This document shows positions 1 to 11,950 of a stretch of DNA of 64,000 bases, piece after piece (the first letter of the stretch is position 1; every line of letters starts with the position of its first letter). Both the position numbers and the translations under genes were made by a program. The notes beneath the pieces are model-generated. The model worked only from the letters and a program-made list of their open reading frames with translations. It searched no databases and was not told where the DNA came from. Source of the DNA: Eublepharis macularius (Eukaryota > Chordata > Lepidosauria > Squamata > Eublepharidae). The stretch covers positions 64,609,028 to 64,673,027 of the forward strand of contig NC_072793.1 in assembly GCF_028583425.1 (NCBI RefSeq), given 5' to 3'.

Positions 1-89
1 ATTAAAGTATAAAGTCTCAAAAAATCTCAGACTTTTCCATTTTACTATGTGCCCTTTTAAAAATTGGAAACAGTGGTGTGTGTGTGTAT

Positions 90-158
<69 letters not shown>

Positions 159-990
159 TGATTGTATTAAGATGGGCACACCCAAATTAATGTGGGTGCA
201 TTTGAAGAGCTCATTGAACAATGGAATTCCTGTTCATCACTCATGAGCAGGACATGAGTTGAAGCAGCAGATATTTTGAGTATAACTAGTTTAGCCATGT
301 GTGACGGACTGCACATTTTTAAAAGCCTGGAAGTGCAGTACACACAGCTGCAGGATTATTAAGGGTCCTTCTCTCACAGAATCAGAGAGCTTTGAGTGGC
401 AGGCTGTTCCAAAGGTAGAATGGAAATAGGAGTGTTTTCAGTCCTAGCAGAGAGGAATCGAATGTGAAAGGCTGGGAGACATTTTAACATCAGCAGGAGA
501 ACTAATGGGGAGCAGTTTTAACACCAGCAGGAGAACTGGGGGAAGCTGGCACGGAGGTTTGGGAAGTAGGTGCAGACTCCCAAACAGGCTAAAGAAAGGG
601 GATAGATCTTCTAAGGAGAGGAGGTTTTTCCTACCCTGTAAAATAGAGAGATAGCAGTGAAGAGATCCCTGGTCGGGTGTGCTTGTAAACTGTCTGTGGA
701 GACCTTTTAGATTCAGTTAACAATTGAAGGAAAGCACTAGTGTGTGAAGAGATGATTGGGGTACTAGAAAGTGGGTACCAGCATTTCTAACTCTAAAAGA
801 GAAAGAGAATACTAAAAGTAAGTATCTTAGAGGGCTTGGAGAAAAACAAGGGAACCAAAGTCTGAAAACATAAGCCTTTAAGTATCTGTGAAAACCAACC
901 TACATTGGGAAAGGGAAAAAATAATGCCATGAAATGCACTTCATTGTGCCATATGATCTTTGAGCACTCACTGTTGTTCTTCTGTTTCAG
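1..990. other. DPYSL3: DPYSL3 intron, 3' part
   Basis: Intronic DNA containing the GA microsatellite at 93-155 and a near-repeated phrase (ttttaacaccagcaggagaact and variant) at about 484-540. No exon is recognisable before 991. Confidence 0.7.
93..155. repeat. (AG)n microsatellite
   Basis: About 31 uninterrupted AG units, preceded by a short TG run. Read as protein it gives a run of alternating Arg-Glu, which is an artefact. Its length and purity predict a polymorphic locus. Confidence 0.97.
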
Positions 991-1111
991 CTGGAGGCTG
1001 AAGCTGTCTTCCGTGCTATCACCATTGCTAGCCAGACCAACTGCCCCTTGTATGTGACAAAAGTGATGAGCAAGAGTGCTGCTGACCTAATTTCACAAGC
1101 TAGGAAAAAAG
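991..1111 (+). CDS. DPYSL3: DPYSL3 exon (residues ~231-271)
   Basis: First DPYSL3 exon in the window, 121 nt. The acceptor is a pyrimidine tract ending in tttcag and the donor is G|gtgtg. It reads [20 protein letters not shown] and ends in [11 protein letters not shown], then leaves one G of a split glycine codon. It belongs to the amidohydrolase-like barrel. The tract [11 protein letters not shown] is shared by all CRMPs, so this exon alone does not fix the paralogue. Confidence 0.95.
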
Positions 1112-4100
1112 GTGTGAAAATGTTTCCTTGTACCTTTAGAACTACATGTTAGTTCAGTCCACAGGCTTGCTTTGTCTTCTTCATTTGTTCCTTTGGCCTC
1201 TCATAAGACAAAGAACTCACCACTCCAAGCAACATCAGTCCATAGGACAAAGATTATCATTATCATCATCATCATTGTACGTTCCCTACAGCCCCAAAAT
1301 GCACCCTCAAAGTGACTTATAAAAAGTTAAAATATTATTCATTTATTTAGAATATGTTTATGCTGTCTCTCCAGAAGCTGTTCTGAAGTGACTTACAAAA
1401 TCAAAATAATAAATACAAAATATTAAAAGATATTAAAATCCAGTATTTTAAAAAATCCCAGCCCAGCATAAAAAGTCCAAAATAGCTAATTATAAAAATT
1501 ACTAGAAGAACGAATACTCATGTGTGCTAAAGTGAAACTTGTCTCATTAAGACAACAATATCTGTTTTGTCCCTGCTGGCCCTAACTGTTTGTGGCTCTT
1601 CATAATTTCCAAATGGGGCTGCCTTGATTCTTTCTTTCTTGTTCCACAGGTTCTTCATGTAAATAGTAGCCACTTTTATTATATTACTTTTGTATTGAGT
1701 TTCAGGGACATTGTGTTTCTTCTGGTTTACTCTCAGCTTACCTCTCAGTGCCCCGACTGTGTCATAAAAAATACTTGAGGCATGAAGTGGATACATATCC
1801 ATATATCTTAAGTTGTAACTGTGTGCTGGATTTCAATAGCTGTAAGCTATTTTAGAAACTGATCTTGTCCAGAGAATGAAGTATAAATATAATGAAATAA
1901 CAATCATTAATACCATGAGCGTAACATTACTAAATTCATCCAAGAGTCATAAACATCTTGCTATAGAAGGAAGTTTTCATTAGTCTCTTGAAAATCACCA
2001 AAAAATGAACATCAAGAGGAGAATTGCAGAAGGATGTTACAACCACCAAGAAGGTGGATTCTTCTAGCTACCTGCTGTCCCTCAGAAAAGATAAGTGAGT
2101 GCACTTAAAGCACTCCACCTTTGACTACCTTAGATAATGTGAAGGTACATACAGAAGATGATACTCTGGGTCCTAGATTGTGGACAGAAACTTAATAAAA
2201 ACCATTGGGCACACATTCATGCTCAAGTGATACATGCTGCCTATAGCTAGTTCCCATTAGAAAGATGTCTGCCACATTCTTGGTCTAGTAAGCCCAGTCA
2301 GGAGTTATAAATGTAAGGTTGCTGCCAAGACCAGAAGCTATATATCTATGTTGTTTCTCTTCTGATGTGATGGCTCGTGTGACTTGTCCTTCATTTTTTT
2401 CCCTCCCCACCAGGTAATGTGGTGTTTGGTGAGCCAATCACAGCCAGCCTTGGAATAGATGGAACACACTACTGGAGCAAGAACTGGGCAAAAGCTGCTG
2501 CATTTGTGACCTCCCCACCTCTGAGTCCAGATCCAACAACCCCTGATTATATCAACTCTTTATTGGCCAGGTTGGTGATTCAACATGCAAATTGGCCTCT
2601 CCCAATAACTTGTTTTGAACAGAAAAATGTTGCTGCATCCGACTAACCAGCAGCAGGCCTCAAAACAGTAGAAAAGGTTGATCATAGGCACAAAATGAAT
2701 TTTATATTTACTTGTGGGGAAATTCCAAGTGGAATAGTGCAGATTCTGTTTACTTAGCCTTGTTCACTCAGTGGATACTGCGCCATTTCTGTTGCAGTAT
2801 ATTTCATATACAGAATTATGCTATGATCATTTGTTCAAATTAAAAACAAAAAGACATCATCATTATGCACAAAAGAGATGTGTACAAAAGTCAGAAGAAG
2901 CAGTTGATGCGATCGTATATTTGTCTGATCTGGATATCAATGCAGAACTAGTTTAGTAGGCAGCTGTAAAGTAGGAATATGTCTGGGAAATACAGGGTAC
3001 TATACACCTCTGATTTCAAAGTGCACCTGTTGCATGGTGTCTTGGAGAAAATACTGTATTTGCAGGTGTGAGTTAATTAGAACTGGCCAGCCTGAAAAGA
3101 ACAGAAATGGAATGGCAGCATGAGTTGCATATGAAAATTTTGGCACACATTGTTTGGGAGATGGGAACTTCCTGAGACGGCACAATGTCACTGTGTAATG
3201 GCTTTCTTTACAAGTTGAGCTTGTTTCATCTCCTTGTGTTTTTAAAGTAGCACACTGCTGGCTGAAAGGAGCACCACCTGCTTCTCGTAAATTCTGTGCT
3301 CTCCATTTCTGGATGCAGTCCTCAGGAAGTTTGGGTGATGGGTGCCTCTATGTCTGCCTGTTTGTTTTTATTCTTACTAGAACAAATCAGACTGACACAA
3401 ATCTCTCTGCTCAATAAAGTAGACATATGGCACCAAATGATTAAGGGGAGTTAGGGATTGTCATTGGATTAGGACTTTGTGTCAAAGACCTGAACTGGGA
3501 CGATGAGACTCAGTGTCTCTGAATCTGAAAATCAGACATGGGGTTCATCAGGAAGAGAAACATTCTCTATATATAGTTTCCTTTGTTAGTGTTGAGACAG
3601 GGCTTTTACGGATTTTAAAAAAATTTCTTCTTTTAATTACTCTGAGTCCTTTTAGCTCGCTGAGTTGCTGGCAGCTCACAGATGCCAGGAAGGAGGAAAT
3701 TTCCATGGAGTTTGATGTGATTGTTAAGCCATTACCATTGTTTCTTGCTGCCCTCTAGTGTCACTACACTTAAATATAGCAGGCCAGAGCAGAGAGCTTT
3801 GTTTCTGTAGGAGTTTTACAACAAATAAGTGAATAGTTACACCAGCATTTCTCAAACTGGAGTCCCAGGACTTATGGGAATCAGCTAGGATACTTGTTAT
3901 TGGAAATACAACGGTGAGCCCCTCCTTGTGCATCCACATGATGTCAAAATGTAGCCCTCTCAGTTTTCTAGGACCAGAAAAGACAGGGACTAAAAGAATG
4001 AAACTGGTTTTGCTTCTTCCTCTTTTGAAAGGCAGAAGTTGTAGACCTGCTGCCAACCGTAGCTTCTACATCACCTGAGAGACTCAGCCAGTTGCTAGGG

Positions 4101-7100
4101 TCCAGTAACTCAGTGATTTCAAGGTGGTACAATCTCAATGCAGCCATCATAGTTACTTAAGTTTTCACTCTGTTTTTCCAATACGAAAGATTTCTTCATA
4201 GAAATCTTAGGTTCATAGGTCTGAATACTGAAGTTCAGAGTTTGTGTGATGGTAGGGTTTTTTTCCCCCTCTGGCTTTTTGTCCAAGGTCCTTCTTGCTC
4301 TTGTTCATCGGGTGTCTAACTAGATCTGTCATAGTGGCTCAGGAGCCACACGTGGCTTTTCCGGGCACTGTTCCTCAATGTAGCACCTTCTACATGTTTC
4401 AGGAAAGTGGTCAAGGCCATTGCCTGGTTGGGCTGGTATTTAGTAGGTGATTTCTGCCTTGAAACTGTCATTACTGGAAGGACTGGAGTCTGGACCCCAG
4501 TGGTAGGAATGGAAGTAAAGATCCATTCCTCTTCAAAATCTCCCTACTCTTCTGTGCACCCTCTAAGGTCTCATCCTAGGATGTCAGCAATGGCTAAGAG
4601 GAAAGCAAACTGGCCATGTAGAAGAGATAGTAAAACCAGCTGGCCACTCCCTTTTCTCCATGACCAGCTGAACAGCTTGGTCTCCTTCAGGCACCTGGGC
4701 AATCTCACTCTTTCACTTGAGCTGCTTTGCCTCATGCTGAGGAGAATGGGAAGGTAGAGAGGGAAGCCTTTTCCCTTGCTCCAGATTCACAAGGATTGGC
4801 TAAGAGTGACAAGTGATGAGAGGAAACATGCAGAAGTATGCTGGTATTTTAAAAGGTAATAGTTATAAATACATATTTAATATTATGTCCTTACATAATT
4901 GTGTGTGTATGCTTGGTGGGGTAGTATGCAAGGCATACAGTAGTCTTGGGCTGTTTTGGTCAATGGTAATTGCAAATGTGGCTTTCCACAAGCCGTGGAG
5001 TGTCCCTTCCTGTCAAGGGGTGAGGTTGATTAGACTTCAGGTCAAGTTCTTTTGAGTTGTGGTTTTCTAAAATCATCAAGCTGTCCCTGTCACATCATTT
5101 GTAGTGGCTCGCAGGTGTATGCATCTGCAATCAAAACATGGTTGCATATGGGCCCAACAAGAGGATTTCTTTTCTCCTTGTCTAATGATGAAGAGGACTT
5201 AATGAAGGAAACAAGATTTGCATACATACATACACATTTTGAAATCTGGATTGTTTCAGGGTATGGTTCAGGGTATGGTATTCCTGAGGCTTTACTTACT
5301 AAATAAATGGGCAATGCAAAAATGAGAAGAAAATCACCAGAGCGACTGGTTGTTTCCTTGTTTTAAAAGCAAGATCATTCCCTCCTGCGTACTCTTCCAA
5401 GAGATCTCACTAATGTCTGCATTTTGCTGGTCAGGAATGCTGTATCACACATTTTATCTGCTGGCCCACAGTAGGGCAAAAATGTAGCACATACAACATG
5501 GCAGTTGAGTTGAGTAGTTGAGTTTATAGTTCAGCTGGTTGCTCTTTTCTCATTGTTAGGCCCTATTTATGAACTTTGAATAAATGTGATTTTCTGTTTA
5601 GTTTCTGTTACAGTATTCATTCAAGACTTCTGAACACTAAAACTAATACGTTGTTATCCCTAAGAGCTAATGTGTTAACCTCAGTGTTCAGTCAGTCTGG
5701 TGCAGACTTTGATTCCACTCTGTTCTGTTGTGGAAAGGATAAATCGTTTGTGCCTTTATATTCACTGAAAAGCATGCATCATCATTTTGTTCAGAAAGAG
5801 CTGCTGTTATTTTCAGAGGATCAGTTCATATGTAAAACCAAACTGTGGTTTGGCATTACATGGCTGTGCTCAGTTTGAAGGTGGTTGTTGCATCCAAACT
5901 AGCAAACTACAGTGTGTGTGTTGTAGCTTTCCCTCAGACCAGGATTGTTGCTTCAACTTCATTTTGAAATTCTGGTATCCTGGTATAGAGGTCAAGCTTG
6001 AACCATTGTTCAAAGATAACTATAAACTGGTGCACTGAAGAGAGGGAGGAATGTAGCAAGTCTATAGTTTGGCATTTTGTGCGAACAAATCCAAAAAAAG
6101 AGTTGCCTTGATATAATACAGTTAAATACTTCACTTTCTCCTGCCACTCCTGTCTACTTGTCAAGTTAAGCAAAGACATGGCTAATAGGTCCTTACCTTT
6201 TTACCTGTTACCTAGTGGTGACCTCCAAGTCTCGGGAAGTGCACACTGTACCTTCAGTACAGCACAGAAAGCAATTGGAAAAGACAACTTCACAGCAATC
6301 CCGGAGGGTACCAATGGTATTGAGGAACGGATGTCTGTCATCTGGGACAAAGCAGTGGTAAGAGAAAAGATTGTGGAGGAGAGGATGGCGCACATGAATT
6401 TATGGTAGAGATGAGCCGTAGGCTTTTGCTCTGAGCACTGAGTTTCTCCAAAATAAAGGAGTTAATGAAATGTGGAGAAGGATTGATTCTCAGGAATGAT
6501 AATTTAATTAAGCATTTCTCTAAATGGAATGAAAAATTTGTTTTTTCCTCACACTTCTGCTCCCATCCAGTGAGATCCCACTTTGGCCAAGGGGTGAGGT
6601 TGTGTCCCAGCAGTAGAGCATCTGCTTTGCATGCAGGAACCTCTATAGAGTCACTCTCAGTCAGATTAGAGAAACTAGACCAAGGGTATGACTCTGTGTG
6701 CATGCTGCATTAAAACATTTAGCTGTTCACTGTCTATATTTTAACTTTGGTATGATTCATACTTAACAGGCTTCTGGGAAAATGGATGAAAACCAGTTTG
6801 TGGCTGTGACAAGCACCAATGCTGCAAAGATCTTCAGTATGTACCCAAGGAAGGGGAGAATTGCTGTAGGATCAGACAGTGACCTGGTGATATGGGATCC
6901 TGATGCAGTGAAAATTGTATCTGCCAAAAGTCATCAGTCGGTAAGTCTTCTCAGGGGTATGTTTGTTAAAATATCTAAAAGGTTGAGGAAAGCCATTTAT
7001 CATATTGCCACAGTGTTGCTACACCAAGAACCAACCACTGTTTATTTGAATTGTCAAAATGTTATTTCAATATTGTGATACCTCTCCTTTGTTTTATGGC

Positions 7101-9162
7101 ATGTAGAAATTAAAAAAGGCATAAATTTAAAAGGAGCAGGGCTAAGTGTTAAATAGTAGAATGTTTACCTGAAGATTTGTTATTTTTTTAAAGGTAAAGG
7201 CAGGAGTTTCTAATATGGAGAATAAAATTTTGTCTTTAAGCTGTGACTTGGAATGTGGTACATAGACATTGCATTGAACATTTGTTTTTCAGAAGAAAAA
7301 CCCCTACGTATCATCAGGCCAAGAAATCATCTCCTGGGGGGAAAGGTGTCAATCATGAATCTTCTGTGTTCTCTCAGTTCTTAGCTCTAAAGCTGCCTCA
7401 CTTGAGAATGTTTTTCAAAATCTTGAAAGCCAGTTACATTAAACAGTACCCAGTTCCTACAGATGTTCTCGCATTCATTCTCCCTCCCCTGTCCTGTCCA
7501 CTTGGTTATTCCACAGTGCTACAGAGCTTCAGATATGGTATTTGGAGACAGGACATTGTAATGAATGGGTTAGGGGCTTTGATTGTTAACAAAGTTGTTA
7601 ACCTTATATATCGTAGGCAGCTGAATACAACATTTTTGAAGGAATGGAGCTGCGTGGAGCTCCACTGGTTGTCATATGCCAGGGAAAAGTAATGATGGAG
7701 GACGGGAACCTTCATGTGACACAAGGGACAGGGCGTTTTATTCCTGGTGCTCCTTTCTCAGATTATGTCTACAAGCGCATCAAAGCAAGGAGGAAGGTAA
7801 GATAGAGAAGCTTTTGGGAACCAAGGCTTTTAACAAAAGATGCTCTTTCCATGCCACAAAGGTAACATCAGAAATCCTGGCCATATGGAAGACCCCACAG
7901 AACTGCTGTTACCGAAGCCCATTTCTAGGAGGGGCATAATTAGTGTGGGGTCAGCACCTCCCACTTGTCCATAGGTACCTGGTTATTCTTTTTCTGTATG
8001 ACATTCTTTCTCATTGCCTTCCATATTTAGAAAACAACTCTGTATGGTTTTGTGCAGAGTTTTTTTCTGGGAAAAGAGGTGGCAGAACTCTCAAGAGGGA
8101 AATGAGGAAGAAACACACAGGGTTCTTTGAAATAATATTATTTTCACGCACTATTGCCGAGTATTTTCAAGAGGTGCCGGAAGTCCGTTCTACCACGTTC
8201 CCCCTGAAAAAAAGCCCTGGTTTTGTGAGAGAGCAAGCTAAGCAAACAGCCTCCCTCACCCATTGGTGAATGAAGTATTTTTGAAAAATCCGTGGAAGTG
8301 GCTTTTGAAATGAAATACAACAATTTGAGGGCCCCTGTAAGAGAAGCCTAGCTCCCTTAGCATGTGTTCTTATGTGATTATTAATATTGCTTAATTTCTT
8401 TTAATGACAGATGGCTGAAATGCATGCTGTTCCAAGAGGCATGTATGATGGTCCTGTGTTTGATTTAACCACTACACCTAAAGGGGGAACCCCTGTAGGC
8501 TCTACTCGGGGATCCCCCACCAGGCAAACACCTCCAGTCAGGAATCTCCATCAATCTGGATTTAGCTTATCAGGTAAGCATAAGAATGGTGCAGTGGTTG
8601 AAATCTGCAGCACCTCTACACAGAAAGTCACTTGAAAAGGTGTTGCATGTATTTAGTACAGTAGGAGGCAATCTTCATAAATTTCCCTGCTGCTTCAAAA
8701 TTAGCTGCGCCTCACCTAGGTGATGGAGCTAGCTTTTTAGATAATGTTCCAATAATGGTATGAAACAGGGAAAGAAAAGCCATCACCTTCGCATGCTACC
8801 ACTAGCTGTAACAGTGGGTGACCGCCTTCTGCCTGCTACTATCTAATTTACCACTGATTTTTTCACTGTTGATTGAAAGCATAGTATTTCTGGAGTTGGA
8901 TAGTGTAATTGATACCCAAGTAAATGTTTTGAATATATTGACAATTGAAAGGAAAAAGAGCAGATGAGAAACATGGATTTTTGTAGTCCCATGTGTCTGA
9001 TTCATGGCCACAAGAAGAAAAACTTCTAATTTTTCTCTCTCTTTTTTCTTTCCATCTTGTACATATACTGCAGGTACCCAGGTTGATGAAGGGGTTCGCT
9101 CAGCAAGCAAGCGCATAGTAGCACCCCCTGGAGGCCGCTCTAATATAACATCTCTGAGTTAA
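991..9162 (+). CDS. DPYSL3: DPYSL3 (CRMP4), C-terminal part, seven spliced exons
   Basis: Collapsin response mediator protein 4, a dihydropyrimidinase-like cytosolic protein that forms tetramers, binds tubulin and actin and acts in axon guidance and neurite growth; CRMPs are not known to retain hydrolase activity. Seven exons (991-1111, 2414-2570, 6216-6357, 6770-6940, 7617-7796, 8411-8573, 9074-9162) join in frame with AG acceptors and GT donors and give 340 residues, about residues 231-570 if numbered as the 570-residue human short form. Paralogue choice rests on the C-terminus: [29 protein letters not shown] and [18 protein letters not shown] follow DPYSL3 rather than DPYSL2, which differs at these points. 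No frameshift or internal stop is seen. The upstream exons lie outside the window. The gene converges on STK32A, as in human. Confidence 0.96.
1112..2413. other. DPYSL3: DPYSL3 intron
   Basis: A short ATC-rich run lies at 1256-1276. An eroded repeat tail (ttatttagaatatgtttatg... followed by AATAAATACAAAATATT) lies around 1335-1430. Nothing else is assignable. Confidence 0.6.
2414..2570 (+). CDS. DPYSL3: DPYSL3 exon (residues ~271-323)
   Basis: 157 nt. The acceptor ccccaccag and donor AG|gttggt frame a reading that begins [20 protein letters not shown] and ends in [11 protein letters not shown]. Joined to the previous exon's G and the next exon's T, it yields 53 whole codons. It encodes part of the barrel and the loop that follows it. 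The frame stays open into the intron as far as 2646, but the extension is not part of any known CRMP. Confidence 0.95.
2571..6215. other. DPYSL3: DPYSL3 intron (3.6 kb)
   Basis: The largest DPYSL3 intron in the window. I see no exon, no clear terminal repeats and no strong tandem arrays; a small tandem (ttcagggtatgg twice) sits near 5255-5280. Open frames here have no recognisable similarity. Confidence 0.6.
6216..6357 (+). CDS. DPYSL3: DPYSL3 exon (residues ~323-370)
   Basis: 142 nt. The acceptor is ttacctag and the donor is GTG|gtaaga. It reads [20 protein letters not shown], then [20 protein letters not shown] and VIWDKAV. The first T completes the serine codon begun upstream, and the exon ends in phase 0. 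The match to the CRMP family is close, with conservative changes such as Leu to Val in DLQV. Confidence 0.95.
6358..6769. other. DPYSL3: DPYSL3 intron with a SINE fragment
   Basis: 412-bp intron. Its middle (about 6590-6710) carries a tRNA-headed SINE related to the reverse-strand copy at 52612-52800. Confidence 0.7.
6590..6712 (+). repeat. tRNA-derived SINE fragment
   Basis: The A-box-like start gtgtcccagcagtagagcat is followed by ctgctttgcatgcagga and a body with agattagagaaactagacca. It shares the phrase agagcatctgctt(t/g)g.atgcag with the minus-strand copy at 52612-52800. The B box is eroded. Confidence 0.65.
6770..6940 (+). CDS. DPYSL3: DPYSL3 exon (residues ~371-427)
   Basis: 171 nt, phase 0 at both ends. 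The acceptor is cttaacag and the donor is TCG|gtaagt. It reads [20 protein letters not shown], then [20 protein letters not shown] and [17 protein letters not shown]. The [11 protein letters not shown] tract is characteristic of the dihydropyrimidinase/CRMP fold near the end of the barrel. Confidence 0.96.
6941..7616. other. DPYSL3: DPYSL3 intron
   Basis: 676 bp without a recognisable repeat or exon. An open frame spans its 3' half and runs into the next exon in another phase, so it is not meaningful. Confidence 0.6.
7617..7796 (+). CDS. DPYSL3: DPYSL3 exon (residues ~428-487)
   Basis: 180 nt, phase 0 at both ends. The acceptor is tatcgtag and the donor is AAG|gtaaga. It encodes 60 residues starting [20 protein letters not shown], then [20 protein letters not shown], and ending in [11 protein letters not shown]. 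The segment [14 protein letters not shown] supports DPYSL3 over its paralogues. This is the last part of the globular fold before the flexible tail. Confidence 0.96.
7797..8410. other. DPYSL3: DPYSL3 intron carrying a hAT MITE
   Basis: 614 bp; the only identified content is the 165-bp hAT-type MITE at 8055-8219. Confidence 0.7.
8055..8219. mobile_element. hAT-type MITE with perfect 8-bp target duplication
   Basis: 165 bp. The ends are inverted: CAGAGTTTTTTTCTGGG on the left, and CAGGGCTTTTTTTCAGGG when the right end is reverse-complemented. The flanks gttttgtg (8047-8054) and gttttgtg (8220-8227) are identical, the 8-bp duplication size of hAT transposases. It has no coding capacity. The left end and the inner phrase tgccgga resemble parts of the larger unit at 45890-46741, so both may belong to one family. 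Confidence 0.85.
8411..8573 (+). CDS. DPYSL3: DPYSL3 exon with the regulatory phosphorylation cluster (residues ~488-542)
   Basis: 163 nt. The acceptor is aatgacag and the donor is TCAG|gtaagc. It reads [20 protein letters not shown], then [17 protein letters not shown], and ends in [14 protein letters not shown]. In human numbering the Thr and Ser positions fall at T509, T514, S518 and S522, the sites known in CRMPs for Cdk5 priming (S522) and GSK3 phosphorylation (S518, T514, T509) that release CRMPs from cytoskeletal partners. All four residues are kept and the spacing to the C-terminus is unchanged. Confidence 0.96.
8574..9073. other. DPYSL3: DPYSL3 last intron
   Basis: 500 bp with no repeat or exon that I can recognise. 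Confidence 0.6.
9074..9162 (+). CDS. DPYSL3: DPYSL3 last coding exon with stop
   Basis: The coding part is 89 nt. The acceptor is tactgcag. The two bases GT complete the glycine codon, then the exon reads [20 protein letters not shown] and RSNITSLS followed by TAA at 9160-9162. The ITSLS ending marks DPYSL3 (DPYSL2 ends in ITSLG). The 3' UTR continues in the same exon. Confidence 0.97.
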
Positions 9163-9800
9163 GCATCCCAGTAATCAGGGAGTGGGAGGGAAACTTGTTA
9201 TTTGATAAACTAAGCAATGGTACATTGATATTTAAGAACAAAGGAGCAATGGAAAAAATGTTCAAATTTGGAAGAATCAATAAGCCTCAAGCCTTATGTT
9301 TCATAAATGCTATTCGCTACCTAGCTTTAAAAAATATTGCGGGTTTCTTTTACGTTTATTCATAGCCTTAATATTTTCCCAATTTTTTTTACATGCATGC
9401 ATATCTGACCGGTGACTAAGTTAAGAGTATGTAATTGTACATGGTGAGTGCTTGTGTGATGACACATTGTAAGAAGGGGGCTGGAGCAAGATGGGAGATC
9501 AATAACATGAACAAGCTGTTTAGTCAGGTGACTTCGGCGGAGTCAGACCACAGTTTAAGGTTTGGGATGGGTGGGAGCAGGAGGAGGTAGGGCAGGGCAG
9601 AGGGAGGTTGAGGGGGGGGACCAAGTAGATCTGTGTATTGTGTCCATGTTTTTTTTGTTTCCACTCAATGCTGACAAGACATAGTTGCCTCTGAGCAGTA
9701 CATAAGGCCATCTTTGTAATGGCTCTGTTACATCACTTACTCCTGTTAGAGATTTTATTACTTCGTACATTTTACTGAATAAAAAAAATCAAAAGTAACA
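9163..9800 (+). other. DPYSL3: DPYSL3 3' UTR, proximal segment
   Basis: AT-rich DNA right after the DPYSL3 stop. The first canonical AATAAA is at 9778-9783, which would give a UTR of about 640 nt. Further AATAAA hexamers at about 11656 and 14453 could serve longer forms, and mammalian DPYSL3 transcripts have multi-kilobase 3' UTRs. Which site is used cannot be told from sequence. Confidence 0.6.
9778..9783 (+). promoter_or_regulatory. candidate polyadenylation signal AATAAA for DPYSL3
   Basis: First canonical hexamer downstream of the stop, about 616 nt after TAA. A T-rich stretch follows within 20-50 nt, compatible with a downstream element. This is inferred from motif and position only. 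Confidence 0.4.
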
Positions 9801-11811
9801 TTTTTTCTATTTGTCTTATTCTGATAACATTTTATTTTCTACCTCTTTAAATTAATTCTTCTATTAGATTCTGTTCCTTTGCAGGGGAATAAAAAAAATG
9901 GCTAATTGATGTGCTCAGCAAAGTTGTTGTGAGCATTACTTTTAGCCTTGTGGAGACATGACAATGATTCTTGAAGTTCCTTTCTCCTCCATGATCTCTG
10001 AAAAGGGTGCTAACAAAGACTCTCGAGTCTGCACAATTCTCTGACATTCATACTGCATGGTAATTTTGAATGTGGGCAGAGTGCACAACAATATTCATAA
10101 AGACCACACATTTACACCTATGCCAGTCCATTGCCCTTTATCACTGTGGATTCCCAATTGTAGAACCAGAGTTGTGCACCCTACAAAGTGGATTCAAATT
10201 GGATTCATGATATAAAGTGGATTCATGATGCATTCAATTAACTGCAATGAATGGAGAGCATGGAATACTGCTGTCTAGACATATCCTTATTTATGTCAGA
10301 TTCCTTCCTGCCAGTGGTGTACATTTAAAAAAAAATTTTTTTTAAATCTTGTCAAATGTGAAATAACTATTTCAGAGAATTTTGTAGATGGAGATACTTT
10401 TTACCAATAAGGAGTCTTGTCACCAATATAGCTATAATATTCTATTTACATCTTGCTTGTTTATTTAAGACAAAATCAGTAACCATGATTTATATTCCAC
10501 AAACATTATTCATAGGTTTACAGTTCTGTGGGTATTCATTCTTGTTCTGAGACCTGAGATCTAAGGTTGGGAGGGACAGGCAAGCAGGTAGCCTGTCACC
10601 AGCTAGTGTCCCCAAAATCATTACTCTAAATTTTTAAAGTTTTTTTTTCTAAACCAAGAGCTACAGCTCATGTTGAGGAAAGGTATTGAGTCCCAAAGCA
10701 CTTATGCCTGTATCTTTTCTGGGCAGCTTGAGATTTATTCATGGAGAGGGAATGCTGTCTGGTTTTCAGGGGTGCTATGGCATAGTTGGCTCAGAAGCAG
10801 TGGTATTAAGGGTAAGTTCTCTGTATGATGTCAGATTTCCAGTGTCATCTGGAATAGCCCTCCATCTTTCCATGGCTTTCTACTTTCCCCCACTGAGGCA
10901 GTGTGAGACCGTATGTGTAAAGCTAAGGGCACATTCCCTCTCTCTTGACCAGAGTCCACAAAAACATGTTACTTGGGCTCCTAGTGTATGTTGGCCATTT
11001 CAGGAGAAGTGTTAAGAAGCAGAGAGGCTTTTGGATGGAAACCCCATGAAGTATTTGGATTCTTGTCAATTATAACAGTACAATTTTTTTAACTTGACTT
11101 TGTATTGTTAGTCCTGAGGGACGGACTGTGAAACCCTGGTGACTCTCTCTTCTGACTAGTGAGGTAGAGGATTGCGTCACCCTATTTGGATATTATACTA
11201 AACACTGTTTTCTTCTCTACAGATTGGAATTGAACTGAGACTCTTAGGTAATTGTTTGTTTTTCATCCAAATTAATCATAGCAATAAACTCCCATTAATT
11301 CCAAAGCTTTTCAGTTTCTCCATAATCAATGAGAGGAAGGAACATGCAAATGCGAGGGCTTCTGGCTAATTCATGTCATAAGTGAAGAGCCTTGTTTATG
11401 ATGTTTGAATACAACCATTGGCTTATTTGAAGGCTTGAGCTTCTTACAGATGGTAACTGCAAGTTTTGTACCAATTTAAGGGACTGACGTTTCTGTATTG
11501 CTTACATTTGGCCATAGGGTGGTGCCAAATTCCCAAACACAGGGCCATACGCTCTTGTGTAGTGTACTCTGTAAGGGAGATTAGGGTATTTGTAAACGGT
11601 ATGGAAAACAATTTTTAAAGGATTGCTTGCATTCCCAACAGATGTTCAGAAACCAAATAAAAATTGTTTCTCATCTCAAGTAGATGACTGAGGGTAAGAA
11701 ATCTATTCTCAGACAAAAAGCTGGATACCATTCATTTAAGTTCTGGTTCCAGTGAAAGAAAGCTAAGCGCATGTGATCATGTGTTTTAGACAGTTACAGT
11801 CTGCCTTTTCT

Positions 11812-11950
11812 CCACAATAGGGACCCAAGGCAGCTTACAAGAGCAGGCTCCCCTCACAGCAACAGCCATGTGAGGTAGATTAGGCTGTGTGACTGGCCCT
11901 AGGTAACCAAATGAGTTTCCATGCCAGGCTGGGAATTTGAACTTGGGCCC
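11812..11950 (-). repeat. tRNA-headed SINE, reverse-oriented fragment
   Basis: Contains agggacccaaggcagctta, gtgaggtagattaggctgtg and actggcc, the reverse complement of phrases in the SINE copies at 18625 and 39943. Both ends are eroded. Confidence 0.6.

Noticed and set aside
64-246. Open frame with a long Arg-Glu run
   Set aside because: It is the translation of the (AG)n microsatellite and has no gene context.
2419-2646. Open frame starting at a Met inside the DPYSL3 exon and running into the intron
   Set aside because: A consensus donor at 2571 and perfect continuation at 6216 show that the reading ends at 2570.
7243-7692. 149-codon frame over the intron and exon 7617-7796
   Set aside because: Its phase differs from that of the DPYSL3 exon, and most of it is intronic.
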